From positions 62,001 to 126,000 of the forward strand of contig JAEZZO010000080.1 of the NCBI GenBank assembly GCA_023418475.1: a DNA stretch of 64,000 bases. Reading direction: 5' to 3'. The notes beneath the pieces are model-generated. The model was not told the origin of the DNA. It worked only from the letters and a program-made list of their open reading frames with translations, and searched no databases. How positions within the stretch are numbered: position 1 is the first letter of the stretch; each line of letters begins with the position of its first letter. Shown piece by piece: positions 26,531 to 34,747 of this stretch. A program made the position numbers and the translations under genes. The DNA comes from Bacillota bacterium. GTDB lineage: Bacteria; Bacillota; Clostridia; Lachnospirales; Lachnospiraceae.

Positions 26531-26552
26531 ATATATGTTATACAACATATAT
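26531..26552. promoter_or_regulatory. Inverted repeat upstream of hsp20
   Basis: Arms ATATATGTT and AACATATAT around ATAC, 55 bp before the hsp20 start. Not a CIRCE element (TTAGCACTC arms). A regulator-binding site is possible, but the region is AT-rich. Confidence 0.35.
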
Positions 26553-26792
26553 AACAGTAAATCAATATATAAATTATAAACTATTTATAAATAATATATT
26601 AACCTGGTTTTCTTTTTGATTATCAGTAATAAGATATTTTATAATGCTGTCTTTTGCATAAATATTTGATAAAAGGTTAATCTAACCTTAAGATGAAATA
26701 TTTTGCCGGCATTCGTATTATCTTAATAAAATGACTTTACAAGAAAAACTCACTTTAGATTTATATGCCGGAAACACGGCAGATAGGGGTTA

Positions 26793-26841
26793 GTGTGAAA
26801 AATAAATATTTCACACGGCAAATTGTGCGCTGCACAAATTG
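26793..26841. repeat. Two small hairpins before the 55-residue protein gene
   Basis: GTGTGAAA / TTTCACAC (26793-26816) and AATTGTGC / GCACAAATT (26821-26840), ending about 30 bp before the start codon. They would form in its leader RNA. Role unknown. Confidence 0.45.
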
Positions 26842-26871
26842 CTAGATTTTAGAAAGGGTATGGTTATTAAT

Positions 26872-27039
26872 ATGTCATATGTAGCTCCTGCGATTAAGGA
26901 TAAATTTGAGACATTATCCACAGATCTTAAAAATGCTATTTTGGAGAGAAATGTGGAGATTAATAATATTCATGATCTGATTAATGTTTTAGATGCAATT
27001 GTAAAAGAGGCAGAGGAAGAAGATTCTAATAATCAATAA
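26872..27039 (+). CDS. Conserved small protein, 55 residues
   Basis: MSYVAPAIKDKFETLSTDL, then a helix and an acidic tail (VKEAEEEDSNNQ). Almost entirely helical by composition, with no membrane segment. I recall similar short clostridial proteins, sometimes mislabelled as chaperones, but have no function for it. The start at 26872 is chosen because the family begins MSYV; AGAAAGGG lies 13 nt before it, rather far. Not clearly linked to hsp20, which runs the other way. Confidence 0.65.
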   Translation: MSYVAPAIKDKFETLSTDLKNAILERNVEINNIHDLINVLDAIVKEAEEEDSNNQ

Positions 27040-27075
27040 TTGGCATGCTGCAAGTTTCTTCCAGAAGAAGCTTAC

Positions 27076-27135
27076 AAAAAAACAAAACCTGACAAGTAAA
27101 TCCTGTGATACAACAGGAATTTACTTGTCAGGTCA
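27076..27135 (-). terminator. Terminator of the acyltransferase gene
   Basis: Stem of 19-20 bp (CCTGACAAGTAAAT..CCTGT / ACAGGAATTTACTTGTCAGG) followed on the minus strand by GGTTTTGTTTTTTT. Also lies downstream of the plus-strand small gene. Confidence 0.85.
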
Positions 27136-27199
27136 AATTATAATCTATTACATGAAAGTCTTGCTGATATAGCAAAACCTCGACATTTACCACAGTAAT

Positions 27200-28258
27200 T
27201 TAATTTTGATTGTATGAGGGTCTCACTTTCTCACAAATTAGCTTTACTGTTTTTAATGGATTCCACAAATAGTAAGTATACTTTGTAAAGGTTTCCGTAC
27301 TCAAAATACTAATGATTAATACATCCATCATAATAATCAAAGCCAAAAGCACATATTTATTCACATCGTAAAGATAATCGATATTTTTGATTATTTTTGT
27401 AATAAATCTATGAAACAGAAAGACAGGAAGAGTATTTTCTCCCCATTTTGTAATAAAGCACATCTTACTGCTCACTAGATTTAATACAATATAACACATC
27501 ACAATTGCAATTACATATAGAAATGAAATTTGACCTATCTTTAAGATTGCATTTCCTTTCATTTCATCAAAGCCATAACTACCTTTTAATATATTCTCAT
27601 AATTTTTACAGTCTGCTACAACAAAATAGGCAAACACTCCCAGCATCACAAGAGTCGGTAATAATTTTCTCCCTTTTAAACTGTTGTACAGTTTTTCCAT
27701 ACCTTCCTTTGACAAAAACATTCCAATCATAAAGAAGGGCAGAAAGGTTAGTGTTCTCTGATAGCTGAAGGAGTGAGATTCGAAATAAATTCCATAGTCT
27801 TTCAACCAGCCTGCAAGATGAGGAGTAACTCCCCTGGATAAAGTACCAACCACAAAACAACAAATTATCAGTATGATTTTATTTCTATTATTAAGCTTCA
27901 GCTTGTTAACTATGACAGCTATAAAGTACCAGGCTGCCATGCTCGTAAGATACCATAAGTGATAATAAGGCTGATCATATGTAAGTTCAAAATCACGGCG
28001 CGGATTAACAAGAATCACGTAAAATTTATATAAGAACTGAAATATTAAGTATAACAATACAAAATTACATATTTTCTGAAAATTAGCCCTTTTCGCAAAA
28101 TAACCGCTAACCAGAACAAACAACGGTATATGGAAAGAATAGACAAACAAATATAAACCGTTAAATTTCTCCTGATATGGTGACACCAAGTGTCCAAATA
28201 CTACTAAAAATATTAATAGCCCTTTCATATTACTAAGCTTTATATCCCTATCCAACAC
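27200..28258 (-). CDS. Acyltransferase 3 family membrane protein
   Basis: About 352 residues with ten or so membrane helices. The N-terminus carries MKGLLIFLVVFGHLVSPY, the conserved His of acyltransferase-3 (OafA/WecH-type) proteins. Residues around LYLFVYSFHIPLFVLVSGYFAKR match the family's second helix. Such enzymes O-acetylate surface or cell-wall sugars. The open frame begins at 28312, but AAAGGAGG is 5 nt before GTG 28258 (or 8 nt before TTG 28255), and no ATG is in frame there. The start codon is therefore uncertain by one codon. Confidence 0.85.
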   Translation of the reverse strand: MLDRDIKLSNMKGLLIFLVVFGHLVSPYQEKFNGLYLFVYSFHIPLFVLVSGYFAKRANFQKICNFVLLYLIFQFLYKFYVILVNPRRDFELTYDQPYYHLWYLTSMAAWYFIAVIVNKLKLNNRNKIILIICCFVVGTLSRGVTPHLAGWLKDYGIYFESHSFSYQRTLTFLPFFMIGMFLSKEGMEKLYNSLKGRKLLPTLVMLGVFAYFVVADCKNYENILKGSYGFDEMKGNAILKIGQISFLYVIAIVMCYIVLNLVSSKMCFITKWGENTLPVFLFHRFITKIIKNIDYLYDVNKYVLLALIIMMDVLIISILSTETFTKYTYYLWNPLKTVKLICEKVRPSYNQN

Positions 28259-28425
28259 ATTATCCTCCTTTGCAACCCTTTTATTATAAAGGATGAATAA
28301 TGTCGTATTCAAGTGGTGATATGTTGAAATAATCTCTATTTTTGGAATTTGCTTTATATGATTTAAACAAATTTATATTAGATCTACTTACCATAGCCCA
28401 TACACCTGACCAACAAAGTAAAATG

Positions 28426-28563
28426 TCACAATACCCAGATAAATAAAATACCGATTATGACAATAAACAATGATGGAAGTCCTATATCATAAATAACAAG
28501 CGTGATTACAATTATCAGCTCTATAAGAGCAATTATTTTCTTTTTATCTAAAGTACATTCCTT
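28426..28563 (-). pseudogene. Remnant of a small membrane protein (CPBP-like N-terminus?)
   Basis: Minus-strand frame reading LDKKKIIALIELIIVITLVI then YDIGLPSLFIVIIGILFIWVL and a stop; an in-frame stop precedes it and there is no ATG. It looks like the first two helices of a CPBP-type intramembrane protease, cut off. A frameshifted ATG after AAGGAAGG suggests a broken start. The rest of the 627-bp gap 28259-28885 shows no gene. Confidence 0.35.
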
Positions 28564-28807
28564 CCTTTTTTATTCTTCTATTCTACTAATAAATAGTTCT
28601 TATGGCCATATTTTATGTAAAATAATAGATTTGAATTAGCACAGCACAAATCTATTACCGGCTTGCATACCTGTGAAAAATCTATTGATGCTAGTTGATG
28701 TCCTACTATAAATAATCTGTCTCTATTTTGAATTAATAATATTATACCCGAATGGTGCTTCTCAAGGTCCAGATACTACAGATTTAAAGGAAACCAGCAT
28801 ACCCACA

Positions 28808-28855
28808 ATAAAAAGAGGATCTCTTAAACCTTATCAAGGCTTAAGAAATCCTCTA
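28808..28855 (-). terminator. Terminator of the GGGtGRT gene
   Basis: Stem AGAGGAT..CTTAA / TTAAGAGATCCTCT followed by TTTTTATT on the minus strand. Confidence 0.85.
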
Positions 28856-28885
28856 ATATATAATTTTATTAGAACCTTTAACTTT

Positions 28886-29896
28886 TTAGAACTTACCAGC
28901 ATCAGCAGCTTCCTGAATAGCTACTGCAACGGCTACTGTCATACCAACCATCGGGTTGTTTCCTGCACCGATCAGACCCATCATTTCAACATGAGCGGGA
29001 ACGGAAGAAGAACCTGCGAACTGTGCATCGGAATGCATTCTACCCATAGTATCTGTCATACCGTAGGAAGCAGGACCTGCTGCCATATTATCCGGATGAA
29101 GCGTTCTGCCTGTACCGCCGCCGGAAGCAACTGAGAAGTATTTCTTACCCTGCTCAACACATTCCTTCTTATAGGTACCTGCAACCGGATGTTGGAATCT
29201 GGTAGGGTTAGTGGAGTTACCGGTAATGGAAACATCAACACCTTCCTTATGCATGATAGCAACACCTTCTGTTACATCGTTAGCACCATAGCAATTTACG
29301 GCTGCTCTGGGGCCATTGGAGTAGGATTTACGGAATACTTCCTTCACCTCTCCTGTATAATAATCCATCTCAGTTTCAACATGAGTAAAGCCGTTGATAC
29401 GGGAAATAATCTGTGCCGCATCCTTGCCAAGACCGTTTAAGATAACTCTTAAAGGCTTCTGTCTTACCTTATTGGCAGACTGTGCAATACCAATCGCACC
29501 TTCCGCAGCTGCAAAGGATTCATGTCCTGCCAAGAAACAGAAGCAATCTGTTGTTTCTTCCAGTAGCATTTTACCAAGGTTACCGTGTCCTAAACCAACC
29601 TTTCTCTGATCCGCAACAGATCCCGGAATACAGAATGACTGTAATCCTTCGCCTATTGCTGCTGCTGCATCAGCAGCTCTTTTTGCACCTTTTTTGATTG
29701 CGATTGCCGCACCTACTGTGTAAGCCCAGCATGCATTTTCAAAACAGATAGGCTGAATGCCTTTAATCATGTTATATACATCAAGTCCGGCGTCTTTTGT
29801 AATCTTCTCTGCTTCTTCGATGGAAGCAATGCCGTAGCTGTTCAACGCAGCATTGATTTTATCAATTCTTCTCTCATATGATTCAAATAAAGCCAT
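28886..29896 (-). CDS. GGGtGRT protein
   Basis: 336 residues. It bears the naming motif in SVASGGGTGRTLHPDN and other family hallmarks: PICFENACWAYTVGAAIAIKKG, GHESFAAAEGAIGIAQSANK, ITGNSTNPTRFQHPVAGTYK and the C-terminal GLIGAGNNPMVGMTVAVAVAIQEA. The family occurs in anaerobes next to a short Fe-S scaffold-like protein, as here. Its reaction is unknown. No membrane segment. The start has GAAGGAGGAT. It follows the scaffold gene by 18 bp, so the two are cotranscribed. Confidence 0.9.
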   Translation of the reverse strand: MALFESYERRIDKINAALNSYGIASIEEAEKITKDAGLDVYNMIKGIQPICFENACWAYTVGAAIAIKKGAKRAADAAAAIGEGLQSFCIPGSVADQRKVGLGHGNLGKMLLEETTDCFCFLAGHESFAAAEGAIGIAQSANKVRQKPLRVILNGLGKDAAQIISRINGFTHVETEMDYYTGEVKEVFRKSYSNGPRAAVNCYGANDVTEGVAIMHKEGVDVSITGNSTNPTRFQHPVAGTYKKECVEQGKKYFSVASGGGTGRTLHPDNMAAGPASYGMTDTMGRMHSDAQFAGSSSVPAHVEMMGLIGAGNNPMVGMTVAVAVAIQEAADAGKF

Positions 29897-29914
29897 TGTA
29901 TGTATCCTCCTTCA

Positions 29915-30607
29915 CTATTCTTTTCTCGGATCAATGATCTTAACAGCATCAGCGACACGTCCATACTGACCCTTTGATTTTTCAAATGCAGTATTAGCGT
30001 CATCACCCTTCTTAATGAAGTCCATCATCTTACCAAAGTTTACAAACTGGTATCCGATGATTTCACTGCCCTCATCAAGTGCAACACCTGTTACATAGCC
30101 GTCAGTCATTTCAAGATAGCGGGGACCTTTATCCAGTGTACCATACATAGTTCCTACCTGACTTCTTAAGCCTTTACCCAAATCCTCAAGGCCTGCACCA
30201 ATCGGAAGTCCGTCCTCTGAGAAAGCACTCTGGGTTCTGCCGTAAACGATCTGTAAGAATAATTCTCTCATTGCTGTATTAATAGCATCGCATACTAAGT
30301 CGGTATTCAAAGCTTCCAGTATTGTTAACCCAGGAAGAATCTCGGATGCCATTGCAGCAGAATGAGTCATACCGGAACATCCGATTGTCTCTACTAATGC
30401 TTCTTGAATGACGCCATCCTTTACATTTAATGTCAATTTGCAGGTACCCTGCTGAGGTGCACACCAGCCTATACCATGAGTTAAACCTGAGATATCTTTA
30501 ATTTCCTTTGCCTTCACCCATTTTGCTTCTTCCGGAATTGGTGCTGCGCCATGATGAACTCCCTGCGTAACCGGACACATCATCTGAACTTCATGTGAAT
30601 AAATCAT
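29915..30607 (-). CDS. Fe-S cluster assembly scaffold-like protein (GGGtGRT partner)
   Basis: 230 residues. Related to the TSCPD/IscU-like scaffold family: GIGWCAPQQGTCKLTLNVKDGVI, VETIGCSGMTHSAAMASEIL and TDLVCDAINTAMRELFLQIVYGR supply three cysteine positions expected to hold a cluster. The C-terminal 100 residues (TDGYVTGVALDEGSEIIGYQFVNFGKMMDF) are specific to this subgroup. An in-frame ATG at 30649 exists, but AAAGGAG stands 10 nt before 30607. It is always paired with GGGtGRT proteins where I know it; joint function unknown. Confidence 0.85.
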   Translation of the reverse strand: MIYSHEVQMMCPVTQGVHHGAAPIPEEAKWVKAKEIKDISGLTHGIGWCAPQQGTCKLTLNVKDGVIQEALVETIGCSGMTHSAAMASEILPGLTILEALNTDLVCDAINTAMRELFLQIVYGRTQSAFSEDGLPIGAGLEDLGKGLRSQVGTMYGTLDKGPRYLEMTDGYVTGVALDEGSEIIGYQFVNFGKMMDFIKKGDDANTAFEKSKGQYGRVADAVKIIDPRKE

Positions 30608-30826
30608 GTTGTTGAAACTCCTTTCAATATACATAGTATAGCATTTCATTTCCTTGTTAAGAAAATAACAGCTTACAATATAAATGACCGAAAGTTGCTT
30701 TCTTACCTTCGGTACGAGACAAGAACAAGCGGTAAAATGTCAGATCCGCTTTGTTTTCCTTTCATATTTTCGCATAAAACCCCAAAGAAGTCTATAGTTA
30801 TTTTGTATAATTTTCGAATTAAAATC

Positions 30827-31927
30827 TCAAAAATCTTCCTCTTCCAATATTTCCAGCAGGAACAGCATTGCTAACGCTTGTCCATAAGGCATTGACTTAA
30901 TTTCAATATTCTTATAGAACTCTTTTGTTTCTCTTCCCATTGCAGTGCCATAAGAAACCTGTTCCACAATACCTTCTTCTGTAATATTTTGTAATACCGC
31001 ATCGAGGGCTTTGCAGATACATTCTTTGTAATCCAGTGTAATATAGCCCAAGTGAGCAGCACGTAAAATACCATAGGAAAAACCGCAGGTTGCACTCAAC
31101 TCCACATAGGAATCCGGATCATCAATTAAGGTATGCCATAGTCCATCGGACTCCTGATATTTGATAAGAGCTGATATCTGCAGCTGTAACGCCTCCAGTA
31201 AAAAACGTCTTACACTTTCCTCACAAGGTATCATGTCAAGTAGTTCGGGAATCGCAATAGTAATCCAGCAATTTCCCCTTCCCCATAAAGCTTCTGTAAA
31301 ATTATGATTGCCATGAAAGGTCCAGCCATGGAACCACAATCCGGTTTTTTTATCTGTCAGATATTTTGTATGTAATAGAAATTGATATTTTGCCTCTTCA
31401 ATATAGCTGCTGTTACCGGTAATGCGCCCATAATTGGCAAGAAACAAAACCGTCATTACAAGTGTGTCATCCCATAATTCCTGATCATTCACCGTATCGG
31501 AGGTAATATGCTGGAATCCCCCTTCTTTTGTTCTGGAAAGGCCTGTCATAATCCATTCCGCCCATTCCTTACAAATTACAAAATAGCTAGCATTCATCGT
31601 ATATTCTGCTACATAGGATAATGCAAGCATCGGTGCACAGGTATTAATGTTCTTGGAAGGCAGCCCTGTTTCAATTCGTTCATTATAGTATTTCGTTAGC
31701 ATATCAAGATATCTCATTTCCTGTGTTCTGTCGAACAGCTTCCATAAGCCAAATAAGCCTACCCCCTGTGTCCATTCCCAGTATTGATATCTTTTTATAT
31801 CATCACCTGCTAAATTCTTTGATTTCATGTTTTCTAAAAATGTACCATCATCCTCATAAAGCACTTTTTGAAAACTCAATAATAATTTATCAAGCTTATC
31901 GTTTACGAGCTGTCTGTTCATTGTCAT
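30827..31927 (-). CDS. Unsaturated uronyl hydrolase, GH88/GH105
   Basis: 366 residues, an (alpha/alpha)6-barrel. Motifs include YQYWEWTQGVGLFGLWKLF, QELWDDTLVMTVLFLANYG (catalytic Asp region), and GLWFHGWTFHGNHNFTEALWGRGNCWITIAIPELLDMI, which match YteR/YesR-type enzymes. These cleave the unsaturated galacturonyl or glucuronyl residue from the non-reducing end of oligosaccharides made by polysaccharide lyases. No signal peptide, so it acts in the cytoplasm on imported sugars. The open frame begins at TTG 31945; AAAGGA is 9 nt before ATG 31927. Divergent from the AraC gene and preceded by AraC-type boxes. Confidence 0.88.
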   Translation of the reverse strand: MTMNRQLVNDKLDKLLLSFQKVLYEDDGTFLENMKSKNLAGDDIKRYQYWEWTQGVGLFGLWKLFDRTQEMRYLDMLTKYYNERIETGLPSKNINTCAPMLALSYVAEYTMNASYFVICKEWAEWIMTGLSRTKEGGFQHITSDTVNDQELWDDTLVMTVLFLANYGRITGNSSYIEEAKYQFLLHTKYLTDKKTGLWFHGWTFHGNHNFTEALWGRGNCWITIAIPELLDMIPCEESVRRFLLEALQLQISALIKYQESDGLWHTLIDDPDSYVELSATCGFSYGILRAAHLGYITLDYKECICKALDAVLQNITEEGIVEQVSYGTAMGRETKEFYKNIEIKSMPYGQALAMLFLLEILEEEDF

Positions 31928-32000
31928 CCGATCATTTCCTTTCAATATTCAGATAATCTGATCCTCTTTGCATATTTGTTATATGCATATCTTATGATTA

Positions 32001-32077
32001 ATCATACACTCTATATAGTTGAAATTCTACGCTTATTTTGTCTTTCATCTAATTATTATTGCATTTCTTGCTTTTTT
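32001..32077 (-). promoter_or_regulatory. Promoter and AraC-type direct-repeat boxes of the GH88/105 gene
   Basis: -10 TATGAT (minus strand, 32001-32006). Boxes at 32027-32046 and 32057-32077 are about 30 bp apart; both read YRYGC-N7-TTG-like on the plus strand, the distal one TATTGCATTTCTTGCTTTTTT in broken form TATTGCATTT/CTTGCTTTTTT. The distance from the proximal box to the -10 equals that at lplB (see 40208-40285). Confidence 0.6.
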
Positions 32078-32119
32078 AAGTTATAACTAATATATATTAC
32101 ACATAAAGGTGGTTATTTT

Positions 32120-33049
32120 ATGTTATTAGAAAATACAGTTTTATATGAAAAACACAATCTTCTGGAAATAAATACACCTAATGACAGTTTTTATTACTTC
32201 TTCGATTATGACGAACGCTCTTATACGATTAATATGGAATTCCAACATTTTCATCAATTTTATGAGTTCTGTATCTTTCTGGATCAATCGGCAAATCATC
32301 TGATTGAAGGTGATATTTATGATCTGCAGTTTTTAGATATCGTTGCAATTAAGCCCTCGATGCTTCATAAAACCCAATATCCACACGGGGGGCCAAAAAA
32401 AAGACTTATCATCAATTTCTCTTTTCCTATGGATATTGCAGGATTAAATCATGACATGAGAACGCTATTTACTATTTTTGACAACCCAGTGCCTATTTAT
32501 CGCTTCACCGGTACCTGTAAAGAACAGATTATCTCTACCCTGAATGACATTTTTCGTATTACCAAGTCAGGTAATACAGGTATCAATACTTTCCTTATTC
32601 ATAATAAATTTCTTGAATTTCTAGCAAAGATATATTTATTTCAGGGCGAAAATACTTATGTGGTTCATTCCTCACAGGACAGCTTAACCAACAAGGTTTA
32701 TTCGATTACGTCCTATATCCATGAGCATTATAAGGATGATTTATCACTGGAGCTATTGGCAAAGAATTTTTATATCAGCAGTTATTATCTGTCCCATCAA
32801 TTCAAGAAAATTACAGGCTTCACTCTGAATAATTATATTCAGATGACAAGGGTTCGTAATGCCCAGCAGCTGCTTCTTACAACGGATATGAATGTTACGC
32901 ATATTGCGGAAGCCTGCGGCTTCGCAAGTTTCTCCCAATTTAACCGCACCTTCCATAAGTACTGCAGCTCCTCACCATCAAAATACCGTGCGGAAAAAGG
33001 TACAAAAACCTACGATTCATATCAACTGACCGGAGTATCCTCTGATTAA
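32120..33049 (+). CDS. AraC-family transcription regulator
   Basis: 309 residues. N-terminal cupin-like sensor (about 20-150; FQHFHQFYEFCIFLDQSAN), C-terminal pair of helix-turn-helices (about 195-298; LSLELLAKNFYISSYYLSHQFKKITGFTLNNYIQMTRV and ITHIAEACGFASFSQFNRTFHKYC style). Divergent from the GH88/105 gene and facing the (alpha/alpha)6 enzyme gene, whose end it overlaps by 4 bp. It is the only regulator in the sugar locus and the likely activator of the GH88/105 and lplBCA promoters. The start has AAAGGTGG 7 nt before ATG. Confidence 0.92.
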   Translation: MLLENTVLYEKHNLLEINTPNDSFYYFFDYDERSYTINMEFQHFHQFYEFCIFLDQSANHLIEGDIYDLQFLDIVAIKPSMLHKTQYPHGGPKKRLIINFSFPMDIAGLNHDMRTLFTIFDNPVPIYRFTGTCKEQIISTLNDIFRITKSGNTGINTFLIHNKFLEFLAKIYLFQGENTYVVHSSQDSLTNKVYSITSYIHEHYKDDLSLELLAKNFYISSYYLSHQFKKITGFTLNNYIQMTRVRNAQQLLLTTDMNVTHIAEACGFASFSQFNRTFHKYCSSSPSKYRAEKGTKTYDSYQLTGVSSD

Positions 33050-34683
33050 TCTAAAATCTTAAAATTTATCAAACGATCGCAGGGTGTATAATCATTAAAA
33101 TAGATGGAATATCCCTGCGTATTCTTTTCTTCCCCGGAATAATGTCCTGGAAATTCATGCATACCAAAACCTGGACCAATCTGAATTCGGTTATTATTGT
33201 GAGTGAGGTTGATATATCCATCTCGCAAAATCATATTAGATCCCTTCTCGGCCTGAAGATAGAAATGTTCATTCTCCAGAATGCAGCCGGATGGCACACA
33301 TATGTTTAACCGAAGCGGAAGTCGATCCAGCCCCTCTGAATTTATTTTAAGCTGCAGTCCGTCTTCCTGCTCTTTCACAGTTACAGTGATTTTTACTTCA
33401 CTGTTATGGAGTAACTCTCTTTTTGAATGATCCATTTCCCACCAGTCACTCGTTCTGTTGTAATTTTGGAAGGGTAAGTAATACCAGCTTTGTACTTCTG
33501 AGGTCATAGTATATTCATCCTCACTGACTTCAAGCGTCTGTGGTATAAAATTACGCACCGAGCAGTAACTTTCTCCAATTTTTACATAGATCAGGGTATC
33601 CTTTACTTTCAGAAATAAAAAGGTAGTGCTATCCTGTAAAACGGTATAGCCGAATTTTGGAGTCTTTACTCTTATCACCCCGGGGGTTGGATAGTGACAG
33701 CGATATTGTTCGAGAAAACCATAGCCTGTAAAATGATACTGTAACATCGCATCGTTTTGCATAATTATATGCAGGCAATCCGGAGCCTCTCTCCCGCTTT
33801 CAGCACAGTCTTTTATTATTTTATGTGCTGCGGCATCAAATTCGGCGTTGAAGCTGAGGCTGGTTATATAGAGGTATTGATAAAAATACTTATCCATATA
33901 CTCTGTCTTTCCCTGATCCTGTCTGGTTGAGTTCTGTGTAAATATGGTATCATCCGGATCAATATAGGTTAGCATCATATGCAGATTGCGTTCCACATAG
34001 CCCAGATACTTTTCATCATGGCTCTCTTCGTACATGGCAATCATTGCATTATTTACTACTGCGTTATAGCCTCCGGTGGAACGTTCTGCATATTGACCGT
34101 CACTATCTCCGTCAATTCCTTCTGCCAGATATTCTTGTGCCCTTGCTAGAAAATCCCCGGAAGAAGGATCTTCACTGAATAAGTTTGCCCCCTGCCACAA
34201 AGCCGCACAAATCGCCCATCGATGGTTCGGTGTATGAAAGCCACCATCCTTAATAGCTTCCAGCGCTTTTCTAAGGATTTGGCTGTACTTCTCTTTTATT
34301 TCCTTTGTATCATTTTTTTCATCATATTTCAAGAAAAGGCGATAAGCTGCAATCAACCGCTTAAAGCAGAATGAGGTATCAGGTGCCGATTTGAAGTTAC
34401 AGCTGGGGTAATCAAAACTTCCGTCTTCGCGCTGGCAGGCAGCAACGAAATCCAAAGCATGGCTCATTGCCTGCAACAATTTCGGATCATGATAGTAGAT
34501 GCTACCCTCGTTAAAATAAACAGCAGCCGCGGTGGCTAAAACATAAATTGTAGGTTTTGCTTCAATAATCGGTGTTCTCATCCCACCAAAATCTTTTCTA
34601 CCCGGGTCTTTAACCTGATTATGAATAAAATCTGTTACCCTTTTGTCCGCAGAACGGATCAGCTTATCCATATATCTCTTCAT
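33046..34683 (-). CDS. Putative carbohydrate-active enzyme with (alpha/alpha)-toroid domain
   Basis: 545 residues, no signal peptide. The first 300 residues are a helical-hairpin series with REDGSFDYPSCNFKSAPDTSF, HRWAICAALWQGANLF, DSDGQYAERSTGGYNAVVNNAMI and DDTIFTQNSTRQDQG, reminiscent of heparinase II/III-type lyases and six-hairpin glycosidases. The remainder is beta-rich. I cannot assign a CAZy family. Placed after the PHP hydrolase gene (65 bp) in the minus-strand sugar operon, it probably acts inside the cell on the imported oligosaccharide. The start at 34683 uses AGGAAA within a repeated leader shared with deoD. Confidence 0.7.
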   Translation of the reverse strand: MKRYMDKLIRSADKRVTDFIHNQVKDPGRKDFGGMRTPIIEAKPTIYVLATAAAVYFNEGSIYYHDPKLLQAMSHALDFVAACQREDGSFDYPSCNFKSAPDTSFCFKRLIAAYRLFLKYDEKNDTKEIKEKYSQILRKALEAIKDGGFHTPNHRWAICAALWQGANLFSEDPSSGDFLARAQEYLAEGIDGDSDGQYAERSTGGYNAVVNNAMIAMYEESHDEKYLGYVERNLHMMLTYIDPDDTIFTQNSTRQDQGKTEYMDKYFYQYLYITSLSFNAEFDAAAHKIIKDCAESGREAPDCLHIIMQNDAMLQYHFTGYGFLEQYRCHYPTPGVIRVKTPKFGYTVLQDSTTFLFLKVKDTLIYVKIGESYCSVRNFIPQTLEVSEDEYTMTSEVQSWYYLPFQNYNRTSDWWEMDHSKRELLHNSEVKITVTVKEQEDGLQLKINSEGLDRLPLRLNICVPSGCILENEHFYLQAEKGSNMILRDGYINLTHNNNRIQIGPGFGMHEFPGHYSGEEKNTQGYSIYFNDYTPCDRLINFKILD

Positions 34684-34684
34684 A

Positions 34685-34722
34685 TTTTTCCTCATTTCTG
34701 CGCATGCTTTGCGCGCATATTA
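34685..34722 (-). repeat. Hairpin-plus-RBS leader repeat, copy at the (alpha/alpha)-toroid enzyme gene
   Basis: On the minus strand a GC-rich hairpin (TGCGC..AAAG..GCGCA) is followed directly by the ribosome binding site and start. Almost the same sequence occurs before deoD at 50924-50960 and again at 51022-51054. Confidence 0.7.
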
Positions 34723-34747
34723 CATGATTTCCCGTTCGATAAGTCAA

